64,000 bases of DNA from Cristatella mucedo. Lineage: Eukaryota; Bryozoa; Phylactolaemata; Cristatellidae. The notes beneath the pieces were generated by a model. The model was not told where the DNA came from. It made no database searches and worked only from the letters and a program-made list of their open reading frames with translations. The stretch lies in the NCBI GenBank assembly GCA_009760855.2, contig WPIO01000022.1:128501-192500 (forward strand). The letters run 5' to 3'. The position numbers were made by a program, and so were the translations under genes. Positions 12,086 through 23,929 of the stretch are shown one piece after another (the stretch's first letter is position 1; each line of letters starts with the position of its first letter).

Positions 12086-12241
12086 TCTTAGTATAGGGGT
12101 AAGGAACTCACACTTCATAACCAAGGACGTGGGTGCGAGACCTGAAGCACAAAATTCTACATTCCCAACAAGCGGCGCGATAGCCGCTAAGGCTCTTCTT
12201 TGGTTTTCTAAGTGAGACTGCTGAATCATCTAAACTTTACT
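12086..12241 (+). mobile_element. SINE-B copy, diverged
   Basis: The head keeps GTGGGTGCGAGACC (degenerate B box); the body has GATAGCCGCTAAGGCTCTTC and a TGAATCATCT end shared with the copies at 27985, 38340 and 58795. Confidence 0.65.
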
Positions 12242-12622
12242 TTAATTTAGTGCCGTCAAGGTTAAGAAATTGAGAGGTTCCTCACCCTTTTTTATTACAC
12301 CATTCGAGCAGATCACTTTGTTATTTCATTCTGATTATGCAAGAAAAATACGAAACAGCATGGTTCAATATATATCTGAGGTCAAATAGAGAGCCTCAAT
12401 CAAATGATTTCCAACATGCCATGTCAAACATATGCTTCACTTGCTAAAGCATTGCATGCAGCATGGCTTTAAAAAAGACTTCGTCGCCTATGTTTCTATA
12501 GACAAACCTTTACCATAAAGACACTTGCACAGGGTGCAGCTGCCATTTTTTGCTTCTTAAAGATGCACGTTACCATGACCATAACACTTTTTCATTCAAT
12601 GATAAGCCATAAGCTATATTAT

Positions 12623-12738
12623 GTCAAGCATGATACCACTAACCACTCGATTATGTTTCCTTTGCAGCAAATGTAAAGCACCTCGAAAGAGATTGAGTTC
12701 TCTGAGGGCGCTTTATCAAGTGTATTATTATTATTATT
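12623..12738 (+). mobile_element. L2-type LINE 3' end
   Basis: Tail hairpin with one change (AAAGCACC), then (ATT)n. Only the last 115 bases are present. Confidence 0.82.
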
Positions 12739-12798
12739 CTTATGATAAACGGCCATCAAATCTTCTTTGTTTATTGTAACTTTGTTCATCTTCTAGGT

Positions 12799-14450
12799 AT
12801 TAATAATAAGAATAATGAAATTGGTATAGTGCCCTTAAGAGAATTATGTCTCTCTTTAGGCTCTTTAAGAAGCTTTAAAGGAAGTATTCTATTGCTAAGT
12901 GATAACGAATAAAATTTGAGTATTCATAAGCACAAAAACAACTGAAAAGGATGGAGCAGTACCTATAAGCAACAGGTAGGTTTTAGTTTTCTTTTAAGCT
13001 TCAAGTTAGGGGGTGATGTGATGTCAGTCGGTAGTGAGTTCAACGTTTTGATAGTATGTGAACTTAAGGAGCGATTTAAGAAGGATTTGAGGTTGGCGAG
13101 AGGCAAAGCTAAATGACTAGATTGGTAAGCCGAGGAAGAATTTCGGGCAGATGGGCCAGAGCAAGAGAATGAACAGCCCTAAAAGTGAGTGAATGAACGT
13201 TGAAGTCAATGCATTGGTTGATAGGCAGCCAGTGTAGGTCTGTGGAAAGTTGCATAAAATTGAGTTGCGACATTCACAAAAGACAAATCTAGATTGAGAT
13301 TTTTGCACAAACTGTAAGCTTCTTACTGCACAGGCGGAAAGGCTTGCTAGTAGTGAGTTGCAGAAGTCATAAAGGAATGTCACAATTAGATTCACCAACT
13401 TGGCTGTCGTTTCATTATCTAAGCGAGCCCGAGTTTTCATATAAATGCGTAGCTGAAAGTGGGTAGACTTGGCTATGGAGCTGATGCGACAGTCCAGCGG
13501 AAGGTTATTTTGGAACAGAACCGTCAAAGTGCATGCAGACGCTACACCATATTCACTCGCCAAGGTCAAATTGAGGATTAGGATTTTCAGGTTTCTTAGT
13601 AACACTATGTTTGCCTATGACTAATAAATTGGTTTTATCGTTATTCAGTTTAAGAAAGTTTGCTGCCATTCAAATGCGAATGTCAGCAATGCATTCTGCA
13701 AGGATTTAAGAGATTTTAATGTGGTCGGTGGTTGTGTGGGATCGAATAACAGGCACAGCTGCGTGTCGTCTGCCTAAAAACTAAAGAACAGATTGCTTAT
13801 TGTGATCATATAGTAAAGAGCTAGACCATAGATGCTGATAAGAAGTGGACCTATAATAAGTACTCCGGGTACCCCATACTATATAGGCTCCAGAGATGAC
13901 CTTTGCAGTTGATGTCAACACTCTGAAATCTCACAATGATATATGAACCAAGCCGTTTCAGAATTGTGCATGTGATGCCCACGTGAGATAATGGACGTTG
14001 AAGAAGACTTTATGATTAATGGTATGGAATGGGACCAATTGATGGTCCCGAAGAACTAGCCGAGAGATTCAGTGTAAGTCAGCATTCTCGAAGATTTTAT
14101 ACACTTGCAGTGGTGCTGACTCTATGTATTGATTTTCTCTAAAGCTTTACTGGAGCTTACTCGCTAGTTTTTATGTTTGGACATAAGATTTAAATGGTAT
14201 GTGACTACTCGTTCCAATTGCATTTGATAGGTACGGCAACAGGGGGCTGAGCGGAAGTGGCTACAGTTTCCTTAGTCTAGCGTCAGCCTCTTAATGTTTG
14301 GCCTAAAAACAGCGTTTCAAAGATTCGGGGACAAGACTTAAGGCTACGGATATGTTTGTTATGTAATTTGTGCACAGCGGCAGCAAAGCTATGTATTTCA
14401 GAAGGCAAACGGTCGGTGCTGGCTCTAGAGGGCTATTAGTTATCCACGAT
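12799..14450 (-). mobile_element. L2-type LINE, long decayed copy
   Basis: On the minus strand this copy runs from an RT-domain remnant to the (TTA)n terminus. Recognisable pieces include KLNNDKTNLLVIG-like residues near 13640, SLDCRISSIAKSTHFQL near 13470, and ACAVRSLQFVQKSQSRFV. The YADD catalytic box near 13760 is destroyed and multiple stops are present. The 5' boundary is uncertain and may reach about 14560. Confidence 0.8.
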
Positions 14451-14949
14451 CAAAGGATGAAGTTGGAGACGAGGTTAGCATTTGTATACTTGAATATGGA
14501 CATTTAGTTAAAATAAGGAGTAGGTGCTACAACAGAGAAATAAGAGTCCTGTGAGGATGCTACACTGGCAATGGACATACACATCCGGTTGACTGTGAAG
14601 CTCGAAAATAATATCGTCCAGATCCCCACAAGGATCTTTAGGTAAGGATCATGTTACCTTGATGATTGACCTTATCCGTCTCACTGCTGACAAAAAAGCT
14701 CGAAAACGATTCGTTAGATCACGAGTGGAAATTTTACCTTGAACTTCATCGGCTTGAAGTACAGCAGGGATGAACTAACTCTTCTTCTTTGAAATAAGCA
14801 TGTCAATTGTTAGTGATAGTATGAAGAGAGTCAGCGTGCAGAAGCACAGAAAGACCAATTCACGCGAAAACTCGGGATTCCGGCTACACGTTCAGTGTTT
14901 CAGACGCAACGCAGTGCGATTATATAATCTTTTCCGGCATGTGCAATCA

Positions 14950-15544
14950 GGCGCTTACAGCTGGTGCAAAACTCTGAAGCTAGGTTTGTCTGTCGTGAGC
15001 GTCACAGTTGCCACATCACACCACTTCTCGCCGACCTGCACTGGCTACCAGTCAAGCAACGGATCGACTTCAAGGTTTTGTCGTTCACTTTTAGGTCACT
15101 TTATTCTTTGGATCCAGTCCATCTCTCTGATCTACTCCCCTTCTAGGCCAAGCATAGTATCACCCGCTTTTCGGAATCTAAAAGTTTACCAATACCTCAT
15201 GACAACCTCAAATCCTTTGGAGCCTGTGCATTTAGTTTGTATGCTCCCAAAGCCTGGAACTCACTCCCGACTTGCGTCACATCATCCCCTGACTTGACCA
15301 AACTTAAAAAGAACTTAAAACCACACCTATTTAGGACAGCATTTACTGGGTCTCTTTGATTTGTCCTATACGTGCTTATGCGTGCTGACACTGTACATGT
15401 AACCCCTAACCATGTTATTCATGTTGTTTATCAAGCACGATATTACTCACCATTCAATCGCGTTTCCCTTTGCAGCAAATGTAAAGCGCCTAGAAAGAGA
15501 TTGAGTTCTCTGAGGGCGCTTTATCAAGTGTATTATTATTATTT
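14950..15544 (+). mobile_element. L2-type LINE, 5'-truncated C-terminal RT plus 3' UTR
   Basis: It begins within LQLVQNSAARLVCR-type coding sequence, passes through HITPLLADLHWLPVKQRID with a frameshift, and ends in the 3' UTR, an intact tail hairpin and (ATT)n. Confidence 0.88.
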
Positions 15545-15580
15545 GTATAACTTGAACACCGTTCGAATTATAGCATCGCT

Positions 15581-15752
15581 GGGCCGGATCGGTCTAGTGG
15601 TCGAGGCGCTCGCCCCGACTGAGCTCTAGGTGAATGTATTCGATGACCGAGGTCGTGGGCTAGAGCTCTTTGTTATATGTGAAGCGCCTGAATAGAGATT
15701 AAGTTCTCTTAGTGAACTACACAGATCAGTTATTATTATTTATATTTATTAA
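15581..15752 (+). mobile_element. SINE-A copy (tRNA head, L2-like tail)
   Basis: The head has an A-box-like GGTCTAGTGGTCGAGGCGC. An internal repeat of GA(C)CGAGGTC surrounds GTGAATGTATTCGATG. The tail GAAGCGCCTGAATAGAGATT carries the L2-type stem, followed by an (ATT)n end. It lies just 3' of an L2 copy. Confidence 0.8.
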
Positions 15753-15885
15753 TATAAATTACGTGCGTTACTTTCTGTAACTACAACAGCCGAATGTGGA
15801 AGTTTTAAGCGATTAATAGATGAATGCATCGTCGGCATAAAAGACGCAGCCATTGCCTTAGGCTAGAGTGCCTTCGTTTAAGGGG

Positions 15886-15889
<4 letters not shown>

Positions 15890-15966
<77 letters not shown>
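15890..15966. repeat. (TG)n microsatellite
   Basis: A nearly perfect array of about 38 TG units. Confidence 0.97.
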
Positions 15967-15967
<1 letters not shown>

Positions 15968-17029
15968 CGTACTGGCTAGTTGAGGTCTGATGTTCTTATG
16001 CCATGAACTTACCCTGTCAGAAAGGTGCAATTATAACCATGGAATTGAGATCCAGAGACCCATTGTATGGACAAAGGCAAGATCTTCAGCGAGATCAGAG
16101 AGATCAGCGAAACTGGACGTTATCGAGTGGTGATGATAACGTGACTGATAGACTGGTGGTCTAGGTGAACCCACCTTCCCATAATTTATTTGCTGTGGAT
16201 GACGTCTTTAGTCAGACGGAAAAACACGGTTTAAGTAGAGCGTTGTCACTTTAATCCATGCTGAAAATTTCTTAGGATTCCCTTATTTTCATATGCCCCT
16301 TTCTTAGTGACCAAAGAAATTCTTCATTTATCAGCTGACAGCAGCGATTAAGATTTGCTCCGCTTCCTTCCACCTCTACTGCATGTGACCTAATACTGAC
16401 GCCTCCAACCTGTTTTTCGCAATGAAATAATCAATGCCATTTTGCTTATGACTGCACGGCTTTGAGCATCGCGTGCCATCTATAGAAGAGTTCGTGTAGT
16501 CATTATAGCTTATTGAATCGATAGTTAAATATCCGAGATGACGAGCGCGCTATGCTTTCTTGATGTTGACTATGCCTATTCCAGGCAATAATTGCCTTGG
16601 TTGATTCGCAGTTGTTCGCAACGTGAACCAATGCAGATTTTTTTATAGAAAACTTTCATAATCAGAGCCAGACATTCGCGACCAAACCAGAAAAATTGTA
16701 GTTTGTTTGCAAACTCTTGGCTGTCATAAAAGTAGCTTTATAAATAGAATTTGTTACAGATTGTGAGTGATATTCTGGGTTGCATAAAATTTACAAACAC
16801 TTTAATGGCCTGCAAATGAAAAACTCTTGTCAGTTTTTTCACAATCTAATAGGTGACTCAAATAAATTTCAGGATGTTTTTTTAGAATCTATAACTTGCT
16901 TTACCACAGCACGTCAGGATTTTTAACAATGTGAATTTTATTTAACAACACTTTCAAATGCAATACATAACACTTTTATAATCTTTTAATAAGAATTTCA
17001 TCTAGCTGATGTATAATTTAAACATAATT
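15967..17029. other. AT-rich interval, no gene seen
   Basis: The sequence becomes strongly AT-rich from about 16600. No open frame or known repeat could be recognised. It flanks the 3' end of the decayed transposon-like coding sequence and may be part of the same element. Confidence 0.5.
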
Positions 17030-18330
17030 CTTCATTTATTCAAATGCTTTTAAGCTGCCTCCTCCTCGACTTTCTGCGCTATGCTCAGCTACTGAATTTT
17101 GGAGCTTCAGGCTCCAACAGCAACCGGCCATCATGTTAGCATTCCAGCGGCCTTGATGTCAACGCTTTATTTCACATATGTCCCATGGAATATCCCCCCG
17201 TTCCTCGCTGAATGCTCCTAAATTTGATGGCAAATATGTCAAAGTAAAAAAAAATGTATCTTAACACTCATTCTGTTGCAAGTGCCGCATAGCATTGAAT
17301 CGCGTTCTCAACGAGTCGCGCGTAATCAGCAGACTTGTGATTGCCGAGAAAGTTCTCTAACACAGACTTAAATTCATTCCATGCCTACAACTCTAACCCA
17401 GTCATTTGTATGTTAACTGTACGTCCTTGAATGATTTTCTGTCCAGTGGACCAAAAAAGGCCTGATTTTATCGTTGCCAAGCTAATTTGAGGAAACATTT
17501 CTTGTAAGTACTTAAAGGTATCACCGTCTTGGTTCTGAGCCTTAACATGGTTTTTCACTAGTCCAAGTTTATGTGCAAGGGAGAAAGCAGCGCTTTCTTG
17601 CTGTCGACAAGATGAAGCTCTCGGACGTAGCCACTACCAGGCACAAAGTCTGCTCGCTCCGGCCAGTCTTTCTTTCGGCAATAAAGAGCATTAGATTGAT
17701 TTCATCGAGAATTATTTCATGCTTTCGTAAGTCTCTTTCATCTGTACAGAATGCGAAACCGGTAAGGAGAGAATTTTGTTTCCTCTATGGAGTAAAACTC
17801 CCGTTTAACTGCGGTTCGATTAATCAATGAAGAGTCTCCACTAAGTTGAATAATAGCACTTTTCCATTTGGTTAACTACACCTTTGACGTTGCTACAATA
17901 GACTAGTTAATCCTTCGTCGAAAGTAAAGAAGAAGCTCTTTTTCACAGTGTCTATAACACAAAAATAGAGTAAACGGCGCAAGAAAATTTCTTTTTTAAT
18001 CTAGAATTGAGGAGTTCATCCGACTCTTTGAGCAGGTTAAGTTCTATCACCAAGTCATCAAGATCAGATTGTAACATTAGTTTAGGTGTTGGAGCGTCAA
18101 AAGCCTGATAGTTGTCATCAACGTCAACTTCAGTGAACTCGAATCACTGTCAGTCAATATACATATCATCCAATGTAACAGGTGGGACAGGAACTCCCAC
18201 CTCATCGCTGTGCGACTACATGTCACGCCGCTGGCAGTAGATTTGATATTCAACTTTATGCTTATTCTTTTTGCTGAAGCCCTGCACGTTAGTGATGCAG
18301 AATTAACAGTCCGGAATATGGTAAGTTTGT
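17030..18330 (-). pseudogene. decayed transposon-associated protein gene (uncharacterised family)
   Basis: Read on the minus strand with frameshifts and stops, a series of blocks matches a protein family I know as abundant, repeat-like uncharacterised genes in hydrozoan and arthropod genomes. In order these are PTPKLMLQSDLDDLVIELNL near 18060, WRLFID near 17830, MKETYESMK near 17730, SLAHKLGLVKNHVKAQNQ near 17560, NEFKSVLENFLGNHKSADY near 17350, AFSEERGD near 17205 and HQGRWNANMMAG near 17145. The order and spacing fit one gene. At least ten stops or frame changes show it is dead. The mobility role of the family is inferred from copy number; no terminal inverted repeats were identified. Confidence 0.65.
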
Positions 18331-18341
18331 TTTCTCCAAAT

Positions 18342-18484
18342 CACCATGTTATTCATGTTGTTTATCAAACATGATATTACTCAGCATTCAATCGCGTTTC
18401 TCTTTGCAGCAAATGTAAAGTGCCTAGAAAGAGATTGAGTTCTCTGAGGGCGCTTTATCAAGTGCATTATTATTATTATTATTG
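18342..18484 (+). mobile_element. L2-type LINE 3' end
   Basis: Intact tail (AAAGTGCC variant) and (ATT)n, inserted at the 5' edge of the decayed gene described at 17030-18330. Confidence 0.85.
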
Positions 18485-20714
18485 GTGCTCCTAATGGAAT
18501 GCATTTTCTTTTACCTTGAAACCATGGTCTCAAATTTTCTATTCACGGCTTGCACACCGTATGTGGTGCACATGTCCTATCCTGATCTCCCAGTTTACAT
18601 CCAAATTAGATGTGATAGCGCTTTTTGAAGAATCTAGTAATCGGTAGCGGCTGTTCTGTTGTGGAGAGTCTCCCGCAGATATAGCTGCATACATGCGGAG
18701 AATTCCCACACTCCCTTGGCATTGTAAATCACAAATATCGGTTGATTTAGACAGCTATATCCATAAAAAAATGGCTCATTGCTCCTCAAAAAGTAACCCA
18801 ACATTTGTCATTAACTAACTCTAACAAATGAACCTAATGAGAGACAATATAATTGTAGATAGTGAGTACGGTTAAAGTGCACCCAATCTTTGATAAAAAA
18901 AAGTCTACTAAACCTGACGTGCCAAAGCAAACCAAAATACACCGTAAATCATCATTTCTTATATATATTTGGAAAATAATGACAAATGCCAGACAATTTA
19001 TATCGTGCTGACCAGGGTTAGAAAAGCTAACCCGTTTAGACCCTTATTGGGGCACCCAAGGTTTTTGAGAATGCTCGTGTTTTTTAGAGTTTTTCACCAA
19101 CTGTAAGCGCCTTATTGAGCAGGCCGAAAGACCTTCGAGTAGCTTAAGTGTTTTGTTGAAGCTCGCCCTTGCCTAGCTAGGACCTATGATAGATTGGCTC
19201 CCACCTGCAATAGTATCGTATGCCAGTCGACGGACAGTCATTCCTGATACGGCATATGCTGTTTTAAGCTTGCATTTAGTAATCCTGGCTATTTTAACAT
19301 CTATCTGCAATAAACCATAGATTATCCACGAGAAGGCGAACAGTGTGCTTGTTCAGGGGAGGCAACTTATCGAGAAAATCGGCTCATGCCGTTTTGTAGC
19401 ATACGATCACCGAGGGCAGGTCGGATCGAGGATCTAGCAAAAGAGGTGAAGAATATATTTTTTTGGACAGTATCATCAAACGGACGATTTTTGCTTACGA
19501 AATGGATGCAAATTTCCGGCGGAATGAGATCCGGACGTGATGTCTGATGGAAAGAATTTTTTGGAAATAATGCGAGCTGATAGAATACAGTTGCAAAAGA
19601 ATATCCGATCGAGTCTGTGGCCCTGGGTGTGATTGGGAGCACGTGAACCAAGAGAATCATTTGCAGACGTGACACACGAGAGAAAAAATGAATCGGCTAA
19701 TAAAAGAAATTTTTCATATAAAGGGGCCAGTTGAATTATCAAAATGAATTATAAAAATCTCCTCTTACAAAGAAGGTACGATATTTTAACCACGGAATCA
19801 AAATTATGTCCGAAGAATCTGAGAAAAATATGATATTATAACCATCCAACAACTCAGTTGGACGGCCATAGCGAAACGACAATAAGTACGACCGATCTTA
19901 CCGGATAGCACGATCGCTGAAAGCCGGCGCTGCTAAAACTGGCAGTTGGCTCAGAGCACAAGCCGGCAGGCCGGTGGGCGCGAGCGGCATTTATATGTCA
20001 CTAAGCGCCGTTTCCTGTGTATTGTGGACAAAAGGCGGATAAAAGACCCTAGTTTTGTAAGAGCTTCGATTTTCGAAAAATTATGCAGCAGTCAGAAAAC
20101 ACGAGCTGCACTTGTAGATCCAGATGCTACGAATACTCATTGCTCTTCGCGATTACCGTCGTGTCAGCCACTCAGGGACGTATCTTAGGAAAAGAGCGTT
20201 TGTCATCAGCCTGCGTTTCTCTCGCTGCTGGCTGGAACTGGTAGGTACAGACAGGTAGGGCTGACCCAGTGCCACCCTAGTTAGTATTCTACCTATAGCC
20301 AGGGTGAAGTGAAGCAGCTGATCACTTCATCTGCCCTGCCCTGTCGGACCTGATGCACCGGCACCTTCACTCAGCAACTGAAGGTAGCTCATATTTGCAG
20401 TTAGTCTTTCTTACCAGCAGACTCGGTAGATCCATACTCCACGCTGACCTCTTGCTCCTCATGCAGTGGAATTTATCTCCGTCTGACTGACTCCGTGTGA
20501 CTCCAGAAAGCCAGTAAGTCTCAGCAAGTGTTACGCAGGTGAGTTTTTATATAGCGCAGTCAAAGCCTAGCAAGCTTTCGTGTGCATCAGCAGCCGGCCA
20601 CTAATGTGTGCCCGCCTCCAGCAGGTGGTTGGGCAATGGACTCGGCACGGAGTCCGGCCTATGATGTAAGGATGTAGCCTGCCACAGCTGCACTCCATTC
20701 TATGGGGCAAGGGA
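18485..20714. other. AT-rich interval, no supportable gene
   Basis: Open frames of about 100 codons on the minus strand near 19370-19740 have no recognisable motif. A fragment near 19095-19150 (CTGTAAGCGCCTTATTGAGCAG) vaguely resembles antisense L2 coding sequence. Nothing else is assignable. Confidence 0.5.
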
Positions 20715-20956
20715 TGTTGTGAGCGCCGGATGCCTGCTGCTGGTGTTGTAATTAGCCCAGCGCCCTGACACAAAATACTGTACTCTGAGCTCCAATAGCT
20801 AAGGCATTCGACGGCTGCTGTGATTCATCGACCTCTATTATATAAAAGCGGCGGAGAGAGAAATAAAGATACAGTCTCGTTTATCGCTCCGTCCTTGCTC
20901 GTGTCTCCGCGAGACTCCACAAGAACAGTCGCCGCTGGAGCCACTGTTATACAGCA
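20715..20956 (+). mobile_element. solo LTR of a short LTR retroelement family
   Basis: It starts TGTTGTGAGCG and ends near TTATACAGCACATA. It has a TATATAAAAG box (20839-20848), an AATAAA signal (20862-20867) and the conserved block GTCTCCGCGAGACTCC shared with the copies at 44310 and 40180. No primer site follows, so it is a solo LTR. Confidence 0.7.
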
Positions 20957-20994
20957 CATACGACAGCCATCAGCCTTTATCTTACGAAACATAT

Positions 20995-21475
20995 AGAAAG
21001 TCAGAAGCATAGCTGAATCGGGAGTAGGTCTAGAACCTGCAGAGCGAAAGCTTCTGCCATGAACTGTCATTAAGCGTAGGAAGGAGACAGCTTATTTATT
21101 GTCCGGAGAGTATGCGAGGGCACGAGGAGGCTGAAACTGGTGCAGCAGTTCAGCAAGGTGTGAAGTAGCCAACCGGTGGCTGGCCGTGTGTGTCAGTGCA
21201 AGAACTTTGCTCTGCACCAGTCTGCATCAACTGGTGCAGAGCCATCGGAGCTTCTTCATCAACGGAGACACGTGGTTGAACCTCTAGAATCTCGTGTTGA
21301 CTTGCCGTGCAACAATAATAGTGACGATCTGCAGAGGTTCAATGCTCTTTTTTGGTAGCCAAAACAGAATTGCAGCAGTCTAGCCTAGACAGAACCCGTG
21401 AGCTAATTTAATTTCTTAGCAGGCCACCGTGGCAGACAGCCCCTAATCTGAGGCAGGTATCGGATGTGATAGACT
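20995..21475 (-). mobile_element. LINE fragment, same lineage as 9355-10078
   Basis: Shares long blocks with the LINE at 9355-10078, such as GGAGACAGCTTATTTATTGT versus GAGCTAATTTATTGT and GGCCACCGTGG. It is the antisense C-terminal RT region and is decayed. Confidence 0.7.
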
Positions 21476-21483
21476 GGTCGGTT

Positions 21484-21690
21484 ATGAGCCTAGCAGTTGC
21501 CACATCATCCCACTTCTCGCCAACCTGCACTCCCAGACATGACACGCCGCTCCCAAACGAGCAGCATATCGATTTCAAGGTTCTGTCACTCACTTTTAGG
21601 TCCCTTCATTCTCTAGCTTCAACCTACCTATCAGAACTACTCTCCCTCCACGATAGGTATCATACCACCGGCTTTTGTGACTCCAATCAT
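21484..21690 (+). mobile_element. L2-type LINE fragment (C-terminal RT)
   Basis: Contains CATCCCACTTCTCGCC and GACTTCAAGGTTCTGTCACT-type sequence encoding DFKVLSLTFRSLHSL. It has no 3' tail. Confidence 0.8.
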
Positions 21691-21744
21691 TTGCCGATGC
21701 ACTGGGGCAGCTCTCAGCTTAGCTGCGATGGGAGCCTTTGCCTT

Positions 21745-21982
21745 AGTGAGGGGGCCTTACTAGGGCGCCTAAAACAGACCCAGCTCCTGGTCCACCTAGC
21801 TCAGATTAGAATGGAGCTTTATGCAGGCGATGCGGTTAGGAGATGGAGCGACTAATGTGCTTGCCTTAGCCGGTTCGACTAGGACACTTAGTACAGGCCC
21901 GGCTCCTGGTCCACCCAATAAAGTTAGAATGAAGCCTGGTGCAGACGATGCGGTCAGGATGTGCACCGGCTAATGAGCTGAA
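21745..21982. repeat. diverged tandem duplication, unit about 120 bp
   Basis: Two adjacent units share GGCTCCTGGTCCACC/AGCTCCTGGTCCACCT, TTAGAATG.AGC, GCAG.CGATGCGGT and CGGCTAATG/CGACTAATG. They differ at roughly a quarter of positions. Function unknown. Confidence 0.65.
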
Positions 21983-22463
21983 GTAGAAATAGCAGCTACT
22001 CGCGAGGTAAGGAGTTGAGAGGAGAGAGAATATAATGGGACGACTGACAGAGCTCGGGGCTGCAGGTTGGTGGTCGATGAGAGACTACGCTTCGAGAGCA
22101 CGGGAGACGAACCTACGGCAACGAAATGCAACTTAAACTGCGCAGTTGTGTTCTGCCGGCTACTCAGTTAGCTGCTCGTATCTTGGGATGCTGTAGCGGC
22201 CCGCCTTCGGGGTTAGGGCCATCGCTAGCGACGAGCGCATAGGATAGTTTATTATACGCCGAGAGTCCGCGCAGTTAACTCCGTCGGTCCGGTACGCGCC
22301 GCGTAAAGCGCTTGCGCCGGCGCGTAGCCATTACTAACAGGCCCACAATAAACTGTCGCTTTCGGCGCCCAGTTGTGGCCGCTTGTGTTTTAACCGCACT
22401 GCAGCACTGCATCACACAGTCCACCGGTAGAGAGCCGGGGGACGAGCTTCGCTGCGCGGTTAC

Positions 22464-22688
22464 ACCAATACCTCGTACGAATCTAAAATCCTACAGAGAC
22501 AATGACTTTGGCTCGTGTGCTTCCAAAGTCTGGAACTCACTCCCGACTCACTTCACGACGTCTCCTGACTTGACGAGATTTAAAAAGAAGCTGCAACGCA
22601 TCTGTTTATCACAGCATTTAGTAGGTCCTTATGAATCATTCTGTGTGTGCTTACACGTGCTGACACTGTGCATCTTCCCACTAACCAC
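22464..22688 (+). mobile_element. L2-type LINE fragment, plus strand
   Basis: Encodes SYRDNDFGSCASKVWNSLPT and the end of the RT protein, then enters the 3' UTR at TGCTGACACTGTGCAT and stops where an inverted copy begins. Confidence 0.82.
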
Positions 22689-22902
22689 ATTAATAATAAT
22701 AATAATAATAATTCACTTGATAAAGCGCCCTCAGAGAACTTAATCTCTCTCTAGGCGCTTTACTTTTGCTGTAATGTGAAATGCAATTGAATGGTAAGTA
22801 AAATCATGCTTGAAAAACAAACGAAATGAATAATATGGTTAGGGGTGACATGCACAGGGTCAGCATGCAAATGTGGTTAGTGGCAGCATGCACAGTGTCA
22901 TG
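22689..22902 (-). mobile_element. L2-type LINE 3' end, minus strand
   Basis: Starts with (AAT)n and the tail hairpin in antisense, followed by the 3' UTR. It is nearly identical to the 3' end of the 41.6-kb copy, suggesting recent insertion. Confidence 0.88.
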
Positions 22903-23066
22903 TTGACACTGGACATGTCACCTCTAAAAATGTTATACTTGACATTGTGCGTGTTACCACTAACCATTTGATCACGCTTCCTTTACAGCATATGTAAAGT
23001 GCCAGGAAAGGCATAAAGATCTCCGAGGGCGCTATACATGTATATTATCATTTTTAATATTATTAT
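22903..23066 (+). mobile_element. L2-type LINE 3' end, diverged
   Basis: 3' UTR and eroded tail (AAAGTGCC ... GGCGCTAT) followed by an AT-rich end. Confidence 0.7.
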
Positions 23067-23246
23067 GGCTAGTAATGGAGGCAGTCTTCTTTAATGAAAC
23101 TTTCCAGATTTGTATGCCGTTGTCAAAGGCAATGCCTAAGTTCCGAGCGCAGGATGGTGGTCACATAACGGCATCACATAGTTAGAAGAGAAAAGTCTCC
23201 TTGTCTAGCCACACACTCGGATTGTACTACGAGTTGCTGTTCCTCC

Positions 23247-23373
23247 GAGCTGGTTTGGTCCAGCGGTTAAGGTACTCGAACCAAGATCTGGCTGAGGTCG
23301 TGGGTTCGAGCCCCAAGGCATATGTGAAGCGCCTGACTAGAGATCCCTTGTGGTGCTATACAAGTGAATTATA
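23247..23373 (+). mobile_element. SINE-A copy, short head variant
   Basis: A box TGGTCCAGCGGTTAAGG and B box GGGTTCGAGCC are clear. The tail GAAGCGCCTGACTAGAGATC lacks TTCTCTC. This copy lacks the internal 30-bp duplication of the other SINE-A copies, so it may represent the ancestral form. Confidence 0.82.
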
Positions 23374-23384
23374 TTTTTTCCGTC

Positions 23385-23870
23385 TTATCGTCGTTTTGTT
23401 TCAGGAAACTTTTCGGAATCCGCAATCGAATGTCCTCAGGGAAAGCATTTTTTATCAGTCGCTGCAGCAGACTCTGACGGTTGAAACGACAAATAAAAGA
23501 GAGCATCATCAGCATAGAAGCGATAGACGATCCCATAGGCCAGAATCACTTTTTCCAGAGGCTCAGTATAATTGGAGGACAGCAAAGAACCGAGACCGAA
23601 CTCCTGTGGAACTCCACGGTTGACTGGTCTTCCAGATGATGAATCATGACTACCACACAACATGGATGGAGCACGACGAGACGAGTACGATGTGAACCAC
23701 GACAGTGTGAGCCTCGCCTGCCACGCCGTTCTTTGTTCTCAATCTTTTAAGTAGGTATATCGTGAGTAGGATATCGTGATATATGATATTTAGTAGGATG
23801 TCGTGATCAATAGCGTCGAACAAAGCTGATCGAGCACGCAGGGTCAGGGCACGTGACATCGGGCCGCCAT
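23385..23870 (-). mobile_element. LINE RT fragment, CR1/L2 type
   Basis: Minus-strand frames encode LFDAIDHDILL, RGVPQEFGLGSLLSS and YRFYADDALFYLSF, the RT core including an intact YADD box. Frames shift between the blocks, and it is truncated at both ends. It is more diverged than the main L2 family. Confidence 0.78.
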
Positions 23871-23929
23871 CGCTGCTAGTTATGATGTCGCTGGCCTCCC
23901 GGAAGAAACAATTTCAGCGGAGGGACGTT

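Noticed and set aside
23251-23310. tRNA gene
   Set aside because: A and B boxes belong to the head of a SINE; there is no cloverleaf with a proper acceptor stem and the copy continues into an L2-like tail.
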